Assembly: GCA_023105745.1 (NCBI GenBank) | Contig: JALGQZ010000008.1 | Coordinates: forward strand, 46,559,618 to 46,623,617 | Direction of reading: 5' to 3' | Source of the DNA: Austropuccinia psidii | Lineage: Eukaryota; Basidiomycota; Pucciniomycetes; Pucciniales; Sphaerophragmiaceae | Length of the DNA: 64,000 nucleotides | Shown: positions 12,376-23,525 of the stretch, piece by piece | How the letters are laid out: the number at the start of each line of letters is the position of its first letter | How positions within the stretch are numbered: the stretch's first letter is position 1 | Translations under genes and position numbers: made by a program | The notes under the pieces: generated by a model | The model's database searches: none | Seen by the model: the letters and a program-made list of their open reading frames with translations, nothing else | Told to the model about the DNA's origin: nothing

Positions 12376-15300
12376 TGTAAGATGTGACTATGAAACTGAT
12401 GATAATATTACTATTAATCAACAGTACTATGTCTGTTCTTATGAGACATAACAGTAAAATAATATTATAACCACAATTAAATAAATAAAGAATTATTTCT
12501 TTCACATGTTAAACACTACTAGTGATTTTAACAGTGAGCAGTAATTGTCTACAAGAATCAATTACAAGAAGATTTCAATAATAAAACTTCTTTTATTAAA
12601 GTAATAAAATTATTTTAATATATAATCATCTTTTGCAAGAATAATTATAAATATAGTTCTTGAAGAAAACTAATTATTTAGAGAAAAACTTTAAGAATTT
12701 AGGATAAATCTGTGAGCTTGTGAGGTATGTATAACATACCCATAAGGCCACAAATGATTTTATAAACAGTTGATTTTGTCTTAAACAGACTTTTTAGTTG
12801 AAATTAAAATAAAAAATAACAAAAAATAAGTATAACTTTTCTTTGGATAAACAAAGTTATAAATATTACGTCATTTTTGGACTCTACACCAAAAATGACC
12901 TAGGGTACATCCATAACGTGTTATACCCAAAAACACTTATTTCTTATGTTATTAGAAGATTTAAGAATATCACATTACTAATGGAACTTTTTTAACATTT
13001 TTTTAAATTTTTTAAATTTAAGCTTAAATAACCTTAAATTTAAAGTTGCATAAGGTTTATGCAAACTTACCAAAATTTTAGTTAAAATTGAGGTGTGGTG
13101 TATATTTACTGAATTGGCTAAGGATTTGCCATACAGAATGTAAATCCTGTGTAAGCTCAATTTGAAAGGGTTTAAGGCCATAGTATGGCTTTAAATAAAT
13201 AAAAGGGCAAAATCCATGCAAAAAGGCGGGACAAAGGAAAAAGACCAAATAGAGCTGGGGTACCCAACTTTTTGGATCTGCAATGATTAAATTAAGGTTG
13301 TCCACCTGTATTGGAGGATTTTCAACCTTATTTAAGCTTTAAGATTAGACTTTGATCCAACCTTAAGGTTTAAACTGGTTTTATCCCAATTTGGACAAGA
13401 ATTTCAAGCTGCCAAAGGGTAAATCCCAATATGCAGGCTTGAAATCAAAGTTTTAAGAACTGTCAAAGCTTAATCAAGCTTAAAAACCTTAAAGCTACAA
13501 GCATTAAAACCTTATCAAAAGCTAAGGTTTGGTGTGTCTTGCTATTTTACGTGGAAAAATGCAATAATTTCAAAAATTCATTAAAAATCCAATTCTTAAT
13601 TGATTTGCTTGAAAATTTCACACAGCTTAGAATTTAATACTATCTACATATAAATTAAATTCTAAGTATCTTCTATAAATAAATTTCCTGGGTAATTAGC
13701 CTGGAAATTTACTCTTTTAATTAAGCTCAAAGAAAATTATGATTTCTTTAAAAATTAATTAAAAATTGAGTTTAAGTGATTTCTGCTTGAAACTCTATTT
13801 TTAAGTTGTTCATGTGATGAACGTTAATATAAATAAGTTTATTTATATTGAAAACTTAAAATAATTAGCTTAAATGAGGATGAAAGCTACATGGAGTTGA
13901 GAATAACACTGGTAACTTTAAATTGGAATTAAAAACAAGTTGCCTTAAGTTAAGAACTTTGTTTTTAAGTATGGTTTTGCAGTTTTGACCTGAGCACGCC
14001 CTCTATATTCATTATGAATCATGAGAGTTTCTCTGAAGGCATAAAAAGAGTCTTTTCATCACTGTTTTTGTCCATAATTCATTATCAATCCAATCATATT
14101 AGAAATTTAAACAGGTAAAGCTTTATTATTTATAAAATCTTATTATTAAAGTAATTCTTAAGTTATTTTATTCTTTATTAATTGTAAATTAAAGAATTGA
14201 AATCATAGAATTCAGATTATAGTTGTAATCATCAATAATATATTTTATATTATAAAATTCTCATCTTAAATATCTTTTAAAATCCACAAATTCCTCTTAA
14301 AGACTCTTTAATCATAATTTTTGTTATAAAAAGTTGTTTTATCTTTAAAAATATTGATTTTTGGCGTGTTTTTAACTTATAATTATTATTTAATATAATA
14401 AATGTTGTTGTTTGACTTATTGTATTAAACAAATATTGTAAGTAAGTTTTCTTTAAGGTTCTATATCTTTTTTAATCTAAGTATTAGTTTTTTTATATAA
14501 AATTTTTATTCTATGAGAATTATTTCTGCACAGTGTGTGTTATAATTCTTTTATAAATAATATTTATATTATTTATAAGTGGTTAATATTCATATTTCCA
14601 CATGTAATTGTCTCATTAAGAGCTTTACACTTCTTATTGTTATAACTGTCAGTGACTATAACAATAATAGAATAATTATAATTTATTACAATTATTATTA
14701 TTTTTTATTATTATTATATTTTTATAATAATAATTAAATTTATTTATTTTTATATAATTATTTTTGATAATTATATTTAAATTTGTGGTTATAATATTTT
14801 GTTATATTATATATTTCTACTGAGGACAGTCATAGTACTCTTGATTTTGCTACTATTATCAAGATTTTCATAGACAAACCTTACAAAATAACTCATTAAT
14901 ATTTCAAAGAGCTTATTGAAAGATAAGATAGAGAGATTTGACGTAGAATTGTGGATTTAAGGGATCAAAATGTATTTATAACAGTATTAAAACAATATAT
15001 AGTTGGATTCTATGTTTCACGTCTTTCTGATTGATTCTGAAAGAATTAAAACACTTAAGAATAGTTTTAACTAATACTTACTTGTTGGTAACAATGATTT
15101 AAAAGATAATAAGATGATGATTATTTGGAAAAAACAGAAAGAGGAGACCTCTTTTAAGTCAACAATAGCTGACAAAGGCGTGCCATAGAGAAAAATGAAG
15201 AGCCAGTGGGTGAGAAAACAATAAACCCTTATGGATTATTGATTACATTATCTGTTGTCATGTAAGATTATCATAATTACTCAATTGATGCTTTTACGTG

Positions 15301-16465
15301 ACTACCTACCCCAATATGGTTAAGAATAAAAGGAGTAACATCTGTAAATCTTCTTTTATTCCAAAATAATCATTTATTTCTCAAAGGTATCAATTTTATT
15401 GGCAATTTCATCACAGGTTGTAATTACTGTGAATTTTGAAGATTCAGTGTTTCACTGAGAATAGTCAAAAATGGACTGTAAGTAAAACTTTCGATTTTAC
15501 TAGTAAAACCATAATTCTTTTTGGTTGTACCATAGATAATACAGTTCTCCATTGGTCCTGAAAGTTTCAGAGAGGTTAATTAAGAATTCCTTTTTAATGA
15601 ATTTTTGAAGTTTTTACCTCATTTCTACGTAGAATTGCAAATATTGGTGTTTAACTGGTTGCTATGAGGCAAATCAATGGATACACGTCCAAAAAGGGTT
15701 TTTATTACTCTTTTGGGCTTTATCCATGGAAAGTCATTAAGAATTGACATGCTTACAGCAGTCTAAGTAGCTCTTCACCTCCTTGGCATGTCAAAATAGC
15801 AGGTTATTTGCTATTTTCTTAAGATTTACTGCAGTTGTAACATGATAACCAAGTTTCCAAAGTGTTTTAGTTTACTAATTGAGCCAAGATTAGCCATGGA
15901 TCCAAGCTTTGGAGCTTCCCACGCCTCTGAGGTCTCAGAAGTTGGGTACCCTGGCTCTCTTTGATGTCTTTTGTCCCCCTTGCCTATTTTTCATGTTCAA
16001 ATACTAACTTAAGCTTCAAGTGAGATATCTACTATGGGTGTATGAAAATTCCATGTAAGGATACCATGATATCAAGTGCCCAAAACATGCACAACAATAT
16101 TCTTAGTTTATATGTAACATGGGATTTCTCACATTCCCATTATTTTGGCGTGAAATTAAGAAAAACAAAAGTTTTCACGGATCTTTTATGTGGTATTGAA
16201 GTATTTTCCATATTACCACCTCAAAGAGTTAATTTGAGCTTATTCACTCTATGGAGCTACCCTAGGTGATTTTTTTGTGTAGAATCCAAATCTGGCCTTA
16301 AATTCATGGATTTACCGACTCAATAAAAACTTATTCATCTTTTCTGAAATCAAAAATGATGAATTTTGGATATATGCATGACTTATGAGTTATGCATAAT
16401 TCCAAATCTATTTTTAAGCTGATTGTGGCCTATTTGGGTATTTAAAATATACCTCAAGGCTCACA
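12376..16465 (-). mobile_element. Family E LTR (E2) inside the F LTR
   Basis: Begins TGTAAGATGTGAC and ends AAGGCTCACA, with a perfect duplication ATTTG (12371-12375 and 16466-16470). After removal of the F LTR at 12711-14885 its length is about 1.91 kb, close to E1. It is a direct-orientation sister of E1. Confidence 0.85.
12711..14885 (+). mobile_element. Solo LTR of family F inside E2
   Basis: 2,175 bp, starting TGTGAGCTTGTGAGG and ending AAACCTTACA. Flanks AAATC (12706-12710) and AAATA (14886-14890) are a duplication with one mismatch; E1 reads AAATC at the empty site. It is a sister in opposite orientation of the LTR at 10830-16988. The outer copy is older, because E2 and then this copy were inserted into it. 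Confidence 0.85.
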
Positions 16466-16988
16466 ATTTGGCTTTTTTCCTTTATCCCACCTTATTGTGT
16501 GACTTTCCCCCTTTTATTTATTCAAAGCTATACAATGTCTTTAAACCAAGTTAAACATAGCTCATTCAAGATTTAAAACCTGTATCTCAAATCATTAGCC
16601 AATTAAGTAAATATACATAACACCTCAATTTTAACTTAATTTTTGTAAATTAACACAAACCTTATGCAACTTTAAATTTAAGCTTAAAATAAAAATTTAA
16701 ATATTTTAATAGATTTTTTGAAGATGTAAATTTGTACTGTGATATTCTTAAACCTTTTAATAACATAAGAAATAACCATTTAAGGTAATACAACCTATGG
16801 GTCTACCCTAGGTCCTTTTGGTGCATAATCCAAAAATGACATAATAATTGTAACTTCCTTTATCAAAAATAAAGCTATACTTATTTTTTACTATTTTTTT
16901 TTGAAATTTACTTGACAAGTCTGTTTTAACTGTATAAAAAGCTATTTGTGGCCTTATGGGTATTTCATACACACCCCACATGCTCACA

Positions 16989-19269
16989 ACAAGGTTCCTG
17001 AGTCAATTACTAGTTTAGTTGGTTTTTTATCAATCACCGCTTCTGTTATACAGGAATTTCCGGATGTATGACCTTTACCCCTGTTTGCTTTGGTTTATAT
17101 AAGCTGTGCATCTTTAGCTTTTGATAATTCAAGCTGACTATTACTCAACTGTGGTAAGTGGGAGTAAGATTCCATGATGCGAAATGTGACATTGATATTT
17201 TCTATATCTTTGGAAGATGCAGAAAATATAAATGATTTATAAGCTTAATTTTATTCATTCACATCATATTTTTCCTCATGAGGTTCTTTTTCAATGCTAA
17301 TTTTATTTATTTCCCTTTTTTGGACATGTATTAGCCAAATGTGTTGTACTTTGGCACAGATGCACTTCTTTATTGTTTCTTCACATTTATTTTTCATATT
17401 ACTGAGATTCTCTCTGGGTTTGTTTTCCACAGAGTCTTTAAAAGGTATATTAAACCTTTTTTCAAGATTCATCCTTCTAGAAACAATTTTTTTGGAGTGG
17501 TTACTTCTTCTATTATATTTGTAATATCTTCCACTGACAATTTTTTAGTAGTCCTTCTTTTTACAGAATATTTTAAATCTCCACTACATTACATCAGAGT
17601 TTCTCTAGAGATAATAAATTCTGAAATGTCAGGATATAATGCTTTTAGTCTGTCTTTTTTTTGAAAAACCATTTCAAAGCTCAGTCTTTGTCAGAATTAT
17701 ATTTTTCAGATTCAAAAGGTTGTCCCGAGTTTAAGCTTCCAAGTATCATTTGACCATTTGTTGATTATTTGGGTGTTCCACCAAGTCCAGAATTGGTGTA
17801 CATGTGCTTTTCTTAACTGGATATAACATCTATAAGCTTATTTGGTAAACAAGGGGTCAAATATTACTGTTACTAACCTGTCTGGAAATTCAAAGTCTTA
17901 TTTGATCTTGACAATACCTCTGATAAATTCCATATGATCATATTCTCCTTCACTACTGAAGTGAGACCATTCTTTAAGTTTTTTTACTTCTTTCAAAGGT
18001 TTTTGGCACACTGATGGTTCCAAGTTATGGAAAGAAGTGTAAAATTAATTTTCTATTTGTTTGTGGGTTGGAATTTCTTATACCCTCATTTTTGTTTAGA
18101 AGTGTAGATATTATTGGCAAAGTGTGCATAAATTGCGTAATTTCATTCATCTTACTGGTAGTACACCTGGTGGAATTTCTGAGTTCATGTTGGAAACCTT
18201 GTATTTAATTCATTGGCTGAATTTTGTACATGTATCATTTGATTTTCATTTGTTTCTATAATTCTGTTTGTCTATTATCATGGGAAATAATTGAATTCAA
18301 TCTCATGTTTAACTTTTATACTTTTGCTTGTGAGGTATCAAAACAATTTTCAAGGTGATTTTATTTCACTTTACTTCAGTAAATGAGTTTTTAATATTAT
18401 AAAGGAATTTTTATTATCTGCTTGGATAATATTTATGGCTTTATTAATTCTTTCTTAAATCATGTCATCAATATTTACTTGAGAATATTTATTTTTTAAT
18501 TATTTCATAATGACAGATTTCTCACTTATTTTATTTAAAAATGGAGTTTCACTGTTTTATGTCCTGATTTTTCCCAAAATCTTTTCAACACACATAAGTG
18601 TTTCATTTATTTGACACAAACTCAGAGCATATGTCTGGCAATTGTGACAAATATCTGAATTGTTAGCATAAATGTGAGTTTTCACATCATTTTTTGGCAT
18701 ACCACTCAAAATTTCAGAGATCATTGCATAGATTTTAATGTCTTCGTCTCTCTTCTTCATTCCCTTTGTATCTCTGACCATGTGAAATGCATTTTTCTGA
18801 CCTTTTGGCTTCTTTTTCACATTGGAATTTGTCCTGCTGGCCACTCAAGTTGGTTTTGGCACTTGTTCTTTGGTGAAGGTTTTTTTACCTCCATTCTTCT
18901 GTTGAAATCATCCTTTTCTTCTTTTCCATCAATGCATGTCATCCACTCAGTAACTTGAAAGTATGTGGATGGCACATAAACTTTCTCACAGTCAGGTTAG
19001 GGTTCATGCAGTTTTCCAAAGGTCTGTGAGTATCTGATACTCCTTGTTCTGGAGTGCATTGTTGCATGCCTTCTGGCTAAATTTTCAATTTCCACTGAGG
19101 CTTCTTTTGGAGGTGTAATCTCTTTTTGAAGTAAAAACACTGTTATCAGCATCAGAATGGAATAATTTGAAAGCTTGGGCTTCATTTACTGACCCTTGTC
19201 TTTCTGAAACTTATTGGCTTCTTCAATATTCATATCTATAAGATCTTTGGGATCCTCTTTAGGGGCTAT
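16989..19269 (-). pseudogene. A-old gag and protease start
   Basis: Minus-strand translations align with A-young Gag. From low to high coordinates they cover the protease motif D-S-G-T beside the F insertion (about 17000), the knuckle region (17251-17472, with its last Cys area decayed), the capsid region, and the coiled N-terminal part (18557-18844, with SLCQINETLMC as in A-young). The first part (18997-19185) carries EITPPKEASV against ELTPPQEASV in A-young. Many stops and frameshifts are present. The fragment ends at the A-young insertion (duplicated GCTAT at 19265-19269) and resumes at 29350. Confidence 0.85.
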
Positions 19270-21093
19270 TGTAAGGTGTGGATATGAAACTTTGATTAAA
19301 AATCAAGTACTTTTCCTGTCCTCAAAATTTGTATAAGGTAAAATTCAGTTAAAAATAGTATGAAATATTATTTTTAAGAGAAAACACGCCAATTTTATTG
19401 TTTATAACTTTATTAGTATAAAACAATAATATAAAAATTTATTGTTTTACCAACAATAAAGATTTATCCAAAAAATACTCTACAAGAGATATTTTAAGGC
19501 TACAAAAGAAATTTCTTCAAGAGCAATTTCAATTGGAATTAATTGAGCAAAGAACTGCAAGCAATTAATTAAAGAACAAAGTCTTTAAAAAGAATATTAA
19601 AGAGAAAACACGCCCAAAAGTGACCAGAGTGAATTTGGAAACAAAGTGACAAAGTTAACAGTGATGAAAGATGCTTTAATTCACTTTTGGGGTGGTTCAG
19701 GGGTAAAAATGATTATAAGAGTTACAAACAATGATTATAATGATTTTTTCACGTGGTTAAAAGGATTAAAATGATTTAAAAGTAGTGGTTGGAATCTTTG
19801 ATTGATTGGTTTAACAGTTTTAAACTAATTAATAAAAGGAAAAGATTCTAACATGAAGAGAAAAGTGGGGCAAAGAAGACATTCTTTTATAGCCATCAAT
19901 TCTCTTACTCCAAAAGTAAAATTTACTCTTGTCAGTCGTGAAAAACAGTCTGACAACAGAAAAGCCAATTATGGCATCATTGAACCCTGGTTTAGACCAA
20001 AAAGGGCTGGTTTAAGCCATTTTTAGCCATTTTAGACCCTTAAATCAGCCATTACTATAGCAATACCAGGCCTAGAGCCTTCAAAAAACGTCAGAATGTG
20101 TGTCAGAGGCGTAGAAACCAGTTAAAACTGTTTTTATTATGATTGTTTTATCTTAAGGGTAGTTTTACCTTCTTGGCAACAGCTAAAACTACCCCAGTTG
20201 GTATCAAAACCTCATCATCAATTGAGTCCACAGACCCTGTAACTCAATTCCAGGCCAAAAGTGATGAACTTTTGCGTGAATTTTGACATCCCACGCCTGT
20301 CAGCAAGGATTTTGGGGGTCTAGCTCCCCCTTAGAGCTGGAGTTCCTTTTCCCCCCCAAATTTAATCTTTCCAATTTATTTTTCCTTTAATTCCTCATCA
20401 TGTATTATACTTATAATTTACATATGTAATTCAATTCAATTGTACAGTACAATACAGTAATAATTGACACCTCATATGTAAATCAAAGTTCACTTATGTA
20501 ATACATGCGCACATTTTGACATTTCAATTGAATTCAATTGAAAATACTTTAATTCCTCATAACTTCTAAACTAAACACAACACCTCAATTTTAACACAAA
20601 AATTGATGGTTAACACCACATGTGGTGTGAATTAAATTAAGGTTTTGAGGATTTTCAACTTTTGTATTGAAAATACTAAAAACTTAATTTAAGCTTATTT
20701 AGAGTTGAGTTACAAAAATTTCACTCAGAGGTGACCCCACCTGATTTTTTATGAGGAATCCAATGGTGAAATAAAATTTATATGTTTATTTATTGGATAA
20801 AAAGTTATAATAAATTTATTTAACTTTTTTCCAAATTTATTTATTTTTTCACAATTTTGTTAAAATTTCATTTTTACTTAAATTTTTCAAGTATAAATGT
20901 AATTTTATATTTACAAAATTTAAAGTAATTTTATTTTTAAATTATAATTAATTTTTTATTTTTAATATAATTTTATATTTATATTTTTTATTTTTATTTT
21001 AATAATATAAATAAATTTATTTTATTTATATTAATATGTTATTTTTTATATTTGTGGTCTTTTGGGTATATGAAATTACCTCTAAGGCTCACA
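19270..21093 (-). repeat. 3' LTR of A-young
   Basis: 1,824 bp with TG...CA ends (TGTAAGGTG to GGCTCACA on the plus strand). Contains the TATA box at 19884-19892 (minus), a 22-bp perfect palindrome centred on GAATTC at 20522-20543, a 16-bp palindrome ACACCACA/TGTGGTGT at 20613-20628, and a run of eight C near 20354. Confidence 0.95.
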
Positions 21094-21105
21094 TTCCCTC
21101 CCCCT
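21094..21105 (-). other. Polypurine tract of A-young
   Basis: On the minus strand AGGGGGAGGGAA directly abuts the first base of the 3' LTR, the place where plus-strand DNA synthesis of LTR elements is primed. Confidence 0.85.
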
Positions 21106-21116
21106 AAAAAAGAATA

Positions 21117-23510
21117 TTACTTTGTAATATTGGTGTTTCTAGTGTGTCTGAATCTCCTCAGGAGTTTGGTGGCTTCTGGTATATCTTTCTCTTCTAACCA
21201 TTCATCTTCACAAGTTGGGTCACTGTACCTAACAAGGTATTCCCTTACTTTCTTGGTTCTTAATTTCCTTTCTTTAAGAACTTTGGTTATTTTCTTAGTA
21301 CCAGATGTCTCAATAGGAGGTATAACTTGGGGAATCTTATTCCTCAAGGGAAATTTCTCAGCATCACTAGATTTGTATGGCTTTATCAAGCTTACTGGAA
21401 ATGTAGGGTGCTTATTGCTAAGTTCTTCAGATAACTCTACTTCAACAGCATTTTCTCCATGGAGGGCCTTAATCACAAAAGGTCCTGCAAAGGAGTCTTT
21501 TAACTTTTTACATCCTTTGATGTTATTGAAGTTAGTGGTGGATACAAGAACTAGGTCCCCCACTTTGAAATCTGGAGTTGCATGAGATTTATCCCATTTG
21601 TCTTTAGCATATGCAAAAGAGTCCTCCATGCATCTCACTGCATGCTTTCTAGCTTTGTCTAGCATTCCTTTGAAGCTAGCAGCTGTGGGATGTATTTCAA
21701 TTAAGTCTTTCCTCAAGGAATCTTGGGGTAACTTGGGGTTCCATCCTTTTTCTAGAATAGCAGGAGTCTGATTGGTACTGGAATGGATTGAAGTTTTATA
21801 TGCTAATTCCAGTGCTGGTAACAGAGTACACCAATCATGGGTAAATCCATCACAATCTTTGAATTCAAGGCCATATGCACAAAATCTTCTCACCATGTCC
21901 TCTAAGGTTTGGATCATTCTTTCAGCCAGGCCATCAGTTTTTGGGTGGTAGGCTGTAGAGAAAGACAGTTTAGTGCCAAATAATTGGTGAAGATTTGTCC
22001 ATAGTGCTGAAGTGAATTTGGGATCTCTATCACTGATGATATTTGTAAATATCCCAGTCCATGACACTACTCTATTCCATATCAGAAGAGCTGTATCCAT
22101 GGCTGTATCATCTTTGTGACATGGTAAAAAGATTGGAGTTTTACTGAATCTGTCCACAATTACTAGGCAAGCATTATAGCTCCTGTCACCTCCTGGTGGT
22201 AGGCCAGTTACCCAATCCATATGGACAATTTCCCAAGGTCTGTTTGGTTCTTGGATTTTCATCATATTTCCAAGTCTTTTGCCAGTGGATTTATTTGCCT
22301 TTTGGCATCTGTCACAGGTTTTGCAATATTCTGCAACATCTTTTTGCCACATTGGCCACCATATGCAGGTTTTTACTTTCTCTCTTGTTCTGTCCTCAGA
22401 AAGATGTCCTGAAAAGGGACTATCATGGCATTCTTTCAGTACAAGATTGATTAATGACCTGTCTACAACTGTCATGACACATGTGTGCTTGGTTCTGTGG
22501 TAAATTATACCATCCAGTAGGTGAAATCTTCCTTCATTATAAGATTTTCTCCATACTTCATCCAAGGCATGTATTAGAGAGTTGTCTTTACAGTCTTTGT
22601 TAAGTAATTGGCATAAGATGCTACAATTCTTATCTTGAGTGTAAGTATTTCTGACTTCTTCAAAGAAGGTGGTGTTCAAGTCTGTAACACTTATTCCTTC
22701 TATTGGAATTTGTGGTGAAGCTTCTTCTGGAACATAAGCAGGATTATCAATGTTATTTGGTAATGGCCATCTGCTTAGTCCATCTGCATTCTTATGAATA
22801 TTCCCATCCTTATGAACAATAGTCATATTGCCTCTGTATTCTTGTATGGCTATTTGCCATCTGAGCATGTGTCTGTTAGGTGTTTTCATGTTCAAAAGTG
22901 ATTTCACAGCTGTACAATCTGTTATTACTTCAAAAACACATCCCTCTAAGAAATAGTTCAATTTCTCTAAGGCCCAGACAAGGCATAGACATTCCATTTG
23001 ACTTGCTCCATATCTGGCTTCAGTTGGTTTGATTTGCCTGGATATGAAACATATTGGTCCTTCTACAGGTTTGTCATTTATGATCTGAACTTGGTGAAGT
23101 GCAGCACCTAGTCCATCCCCTGATCCATCAATATACAGTTTGAAAGGCAATTTAAAGTCTGGCATCAGTAAGAGTGGAGCAGTGGTCAATGCTTCTCTTA
23201 GAGACTCAAAAGCTTTGACTCTGTCAACAGTCATCTCAAATACTGTGTCTTTGTCACACAACTTATAAAGTGGTCTTGCTATGGATGCAAAGTCTTTAAT
23301 GTGTTGCCTGTAATATCCTGCAAAACCTAAGAATGACTGAATTTCCTTCTTATTCTGAGGCATGGGTTTTAACAATACTGCTGCAACTTTGTTTTTATCA
23401 ATTCCAAGGGACAAACCAGATACAACATGTCCTAGTGCCTTAAGTTCTTTAAATCCAAAATGACATTTCTTCAAGGAGATTTTCATGTTTACTGATTGGA
23501 TTTTTGTCAA
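21117..23510 (-). CDS. A-young pol, downstream part: RNase H, integrase, chromodomain
   Basis: 797 codons in the same frame as the upstream gag-pol ORF and separated from it only by an amber codon. It starts inside the RT thumb ([17 protein letters not shown]). The RNase H acidic residues are D128 (YIDGS), E173, D198 and D243 (NADGLSRW). Integrase follows with its zinc-binding H362, H369, C396 and C399 and a DDE triad at D432 (HMDW), D494 (ISDRDPKF) and E530 (AERMIQ). A GPY/F-type region ([10 protein letters not shown]) comes next. The C-terminal chromodomain ([17 protein letters not shown], about residues 740-770) marks a chromovirus and would direct integration to marked chromatin. No frame damage is visible in this part. 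The first Met is only the first after the stop. As a separate protein it would lack the RT catalytic core. Confidence 0.9.
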   Translation of the reverse strand: MTKIQSVNMKISLKKCHFGFKELKALGHVVSGLSLGIDKNKVAAVLLKPMPQNKKEIQSFLGFAGYYRQHIKDFASIARPLYKLCDKDTVFEMTVDRVKAFESLREALTTAPLLLMPDFKLPFKLYIDGSGDGLGAALHQVQIINDKPVEGPICFISRQIKPTEARYGASQMECLCLVWALEKLNYFLEGCVFEVITDCTAVKSLLNMKTPNRHMLRWQIAIQEYRGNMTIVHKDGNIHKNADGLSRWPLPNNIDNPAYVPEEASPQIPIEGISVTDLNTTFFEEVRNTYTQDKNCSILCQLLNKDCKDNSLIHALDEVWRKSYNEGRFHLLDGIIYHRTKHTCVMTVVDRSLINLVLKECHDSPFSGHLSEDRTREKVKTCIWWPMWQKDVAEYCKTCDRCQKANKSTGKRLGNMMKIQEPNRPWEIVHMDWVTGLPPGGDRSYNACLVIVDRFSKTPIFLPCHKDDTAMDTALLIWNRVVSWTGIFTNIISDRDPKFTSALWTNLHQLFGTKLSFSTAYHPKTDGLAERMIQTLEDMVRRFCAYGLEFKDCDGFTHDWCTLLPALELAYKTSIHSSTNQTPAILEKGWNPKLPQDSLRKDLIEIHPTAASFKGMLDKARKHAVRCMEDSFAYAKDKWDKSHATPDFKVGDLVLVSTTNFNNIKGCKKLKDSFAGPFVIKALHGENAVEVELSEELSNKHPTFPVSLIKPYKSSDAEKFPLRNKIPQVIPPIETSGTKKITKVLKERKLRTKKVREYLVRYSDPTCEDEWLEEKDIPEATKLLRRFRHTRNTNITK

Positions 23511-23525
23511 AACTCTTGATAATCT

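Larger units (their letters stand above)
10830..16988 (-). mobile_element. Family F LTR in A-old protease, split by an E LTR
   Basis: Begins TGTAAGGTTTTTC and ends ATGCTCACA. The pieces are 10830-12375 and 16471-16988, about 2.06 kb in total, homologous to the complete F LTR at 12711-14885 in reverse orientation. It interrupts A-old exactly after the protease D-S-G-T. Flanks AGATG and ACAAG are a decayed duplication; the A-young reference suggests an original AGAAG. No coding capacity is seen. Confidence 0.75.

Noticed and set aside
16042..16269. 75-codon ORF also found at 5054-5299
   Set aside because: Both lie in E LTR copies. Conservation is that of the LTR, and no coding signature is seen.
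17294..17664. Two overlapping plus ORFs, Phe/Leu-rich
   Set aside because: Opposite the decayed gag of A-old; the hydrophobic composition is the mirror of the AT-rich gag sequence.
21052..21585. Plus-strand ORF of 177 codons
   Set aside because: Opposite the integrase C-terminus and chromodomain of A-young; starts in the LTR end.
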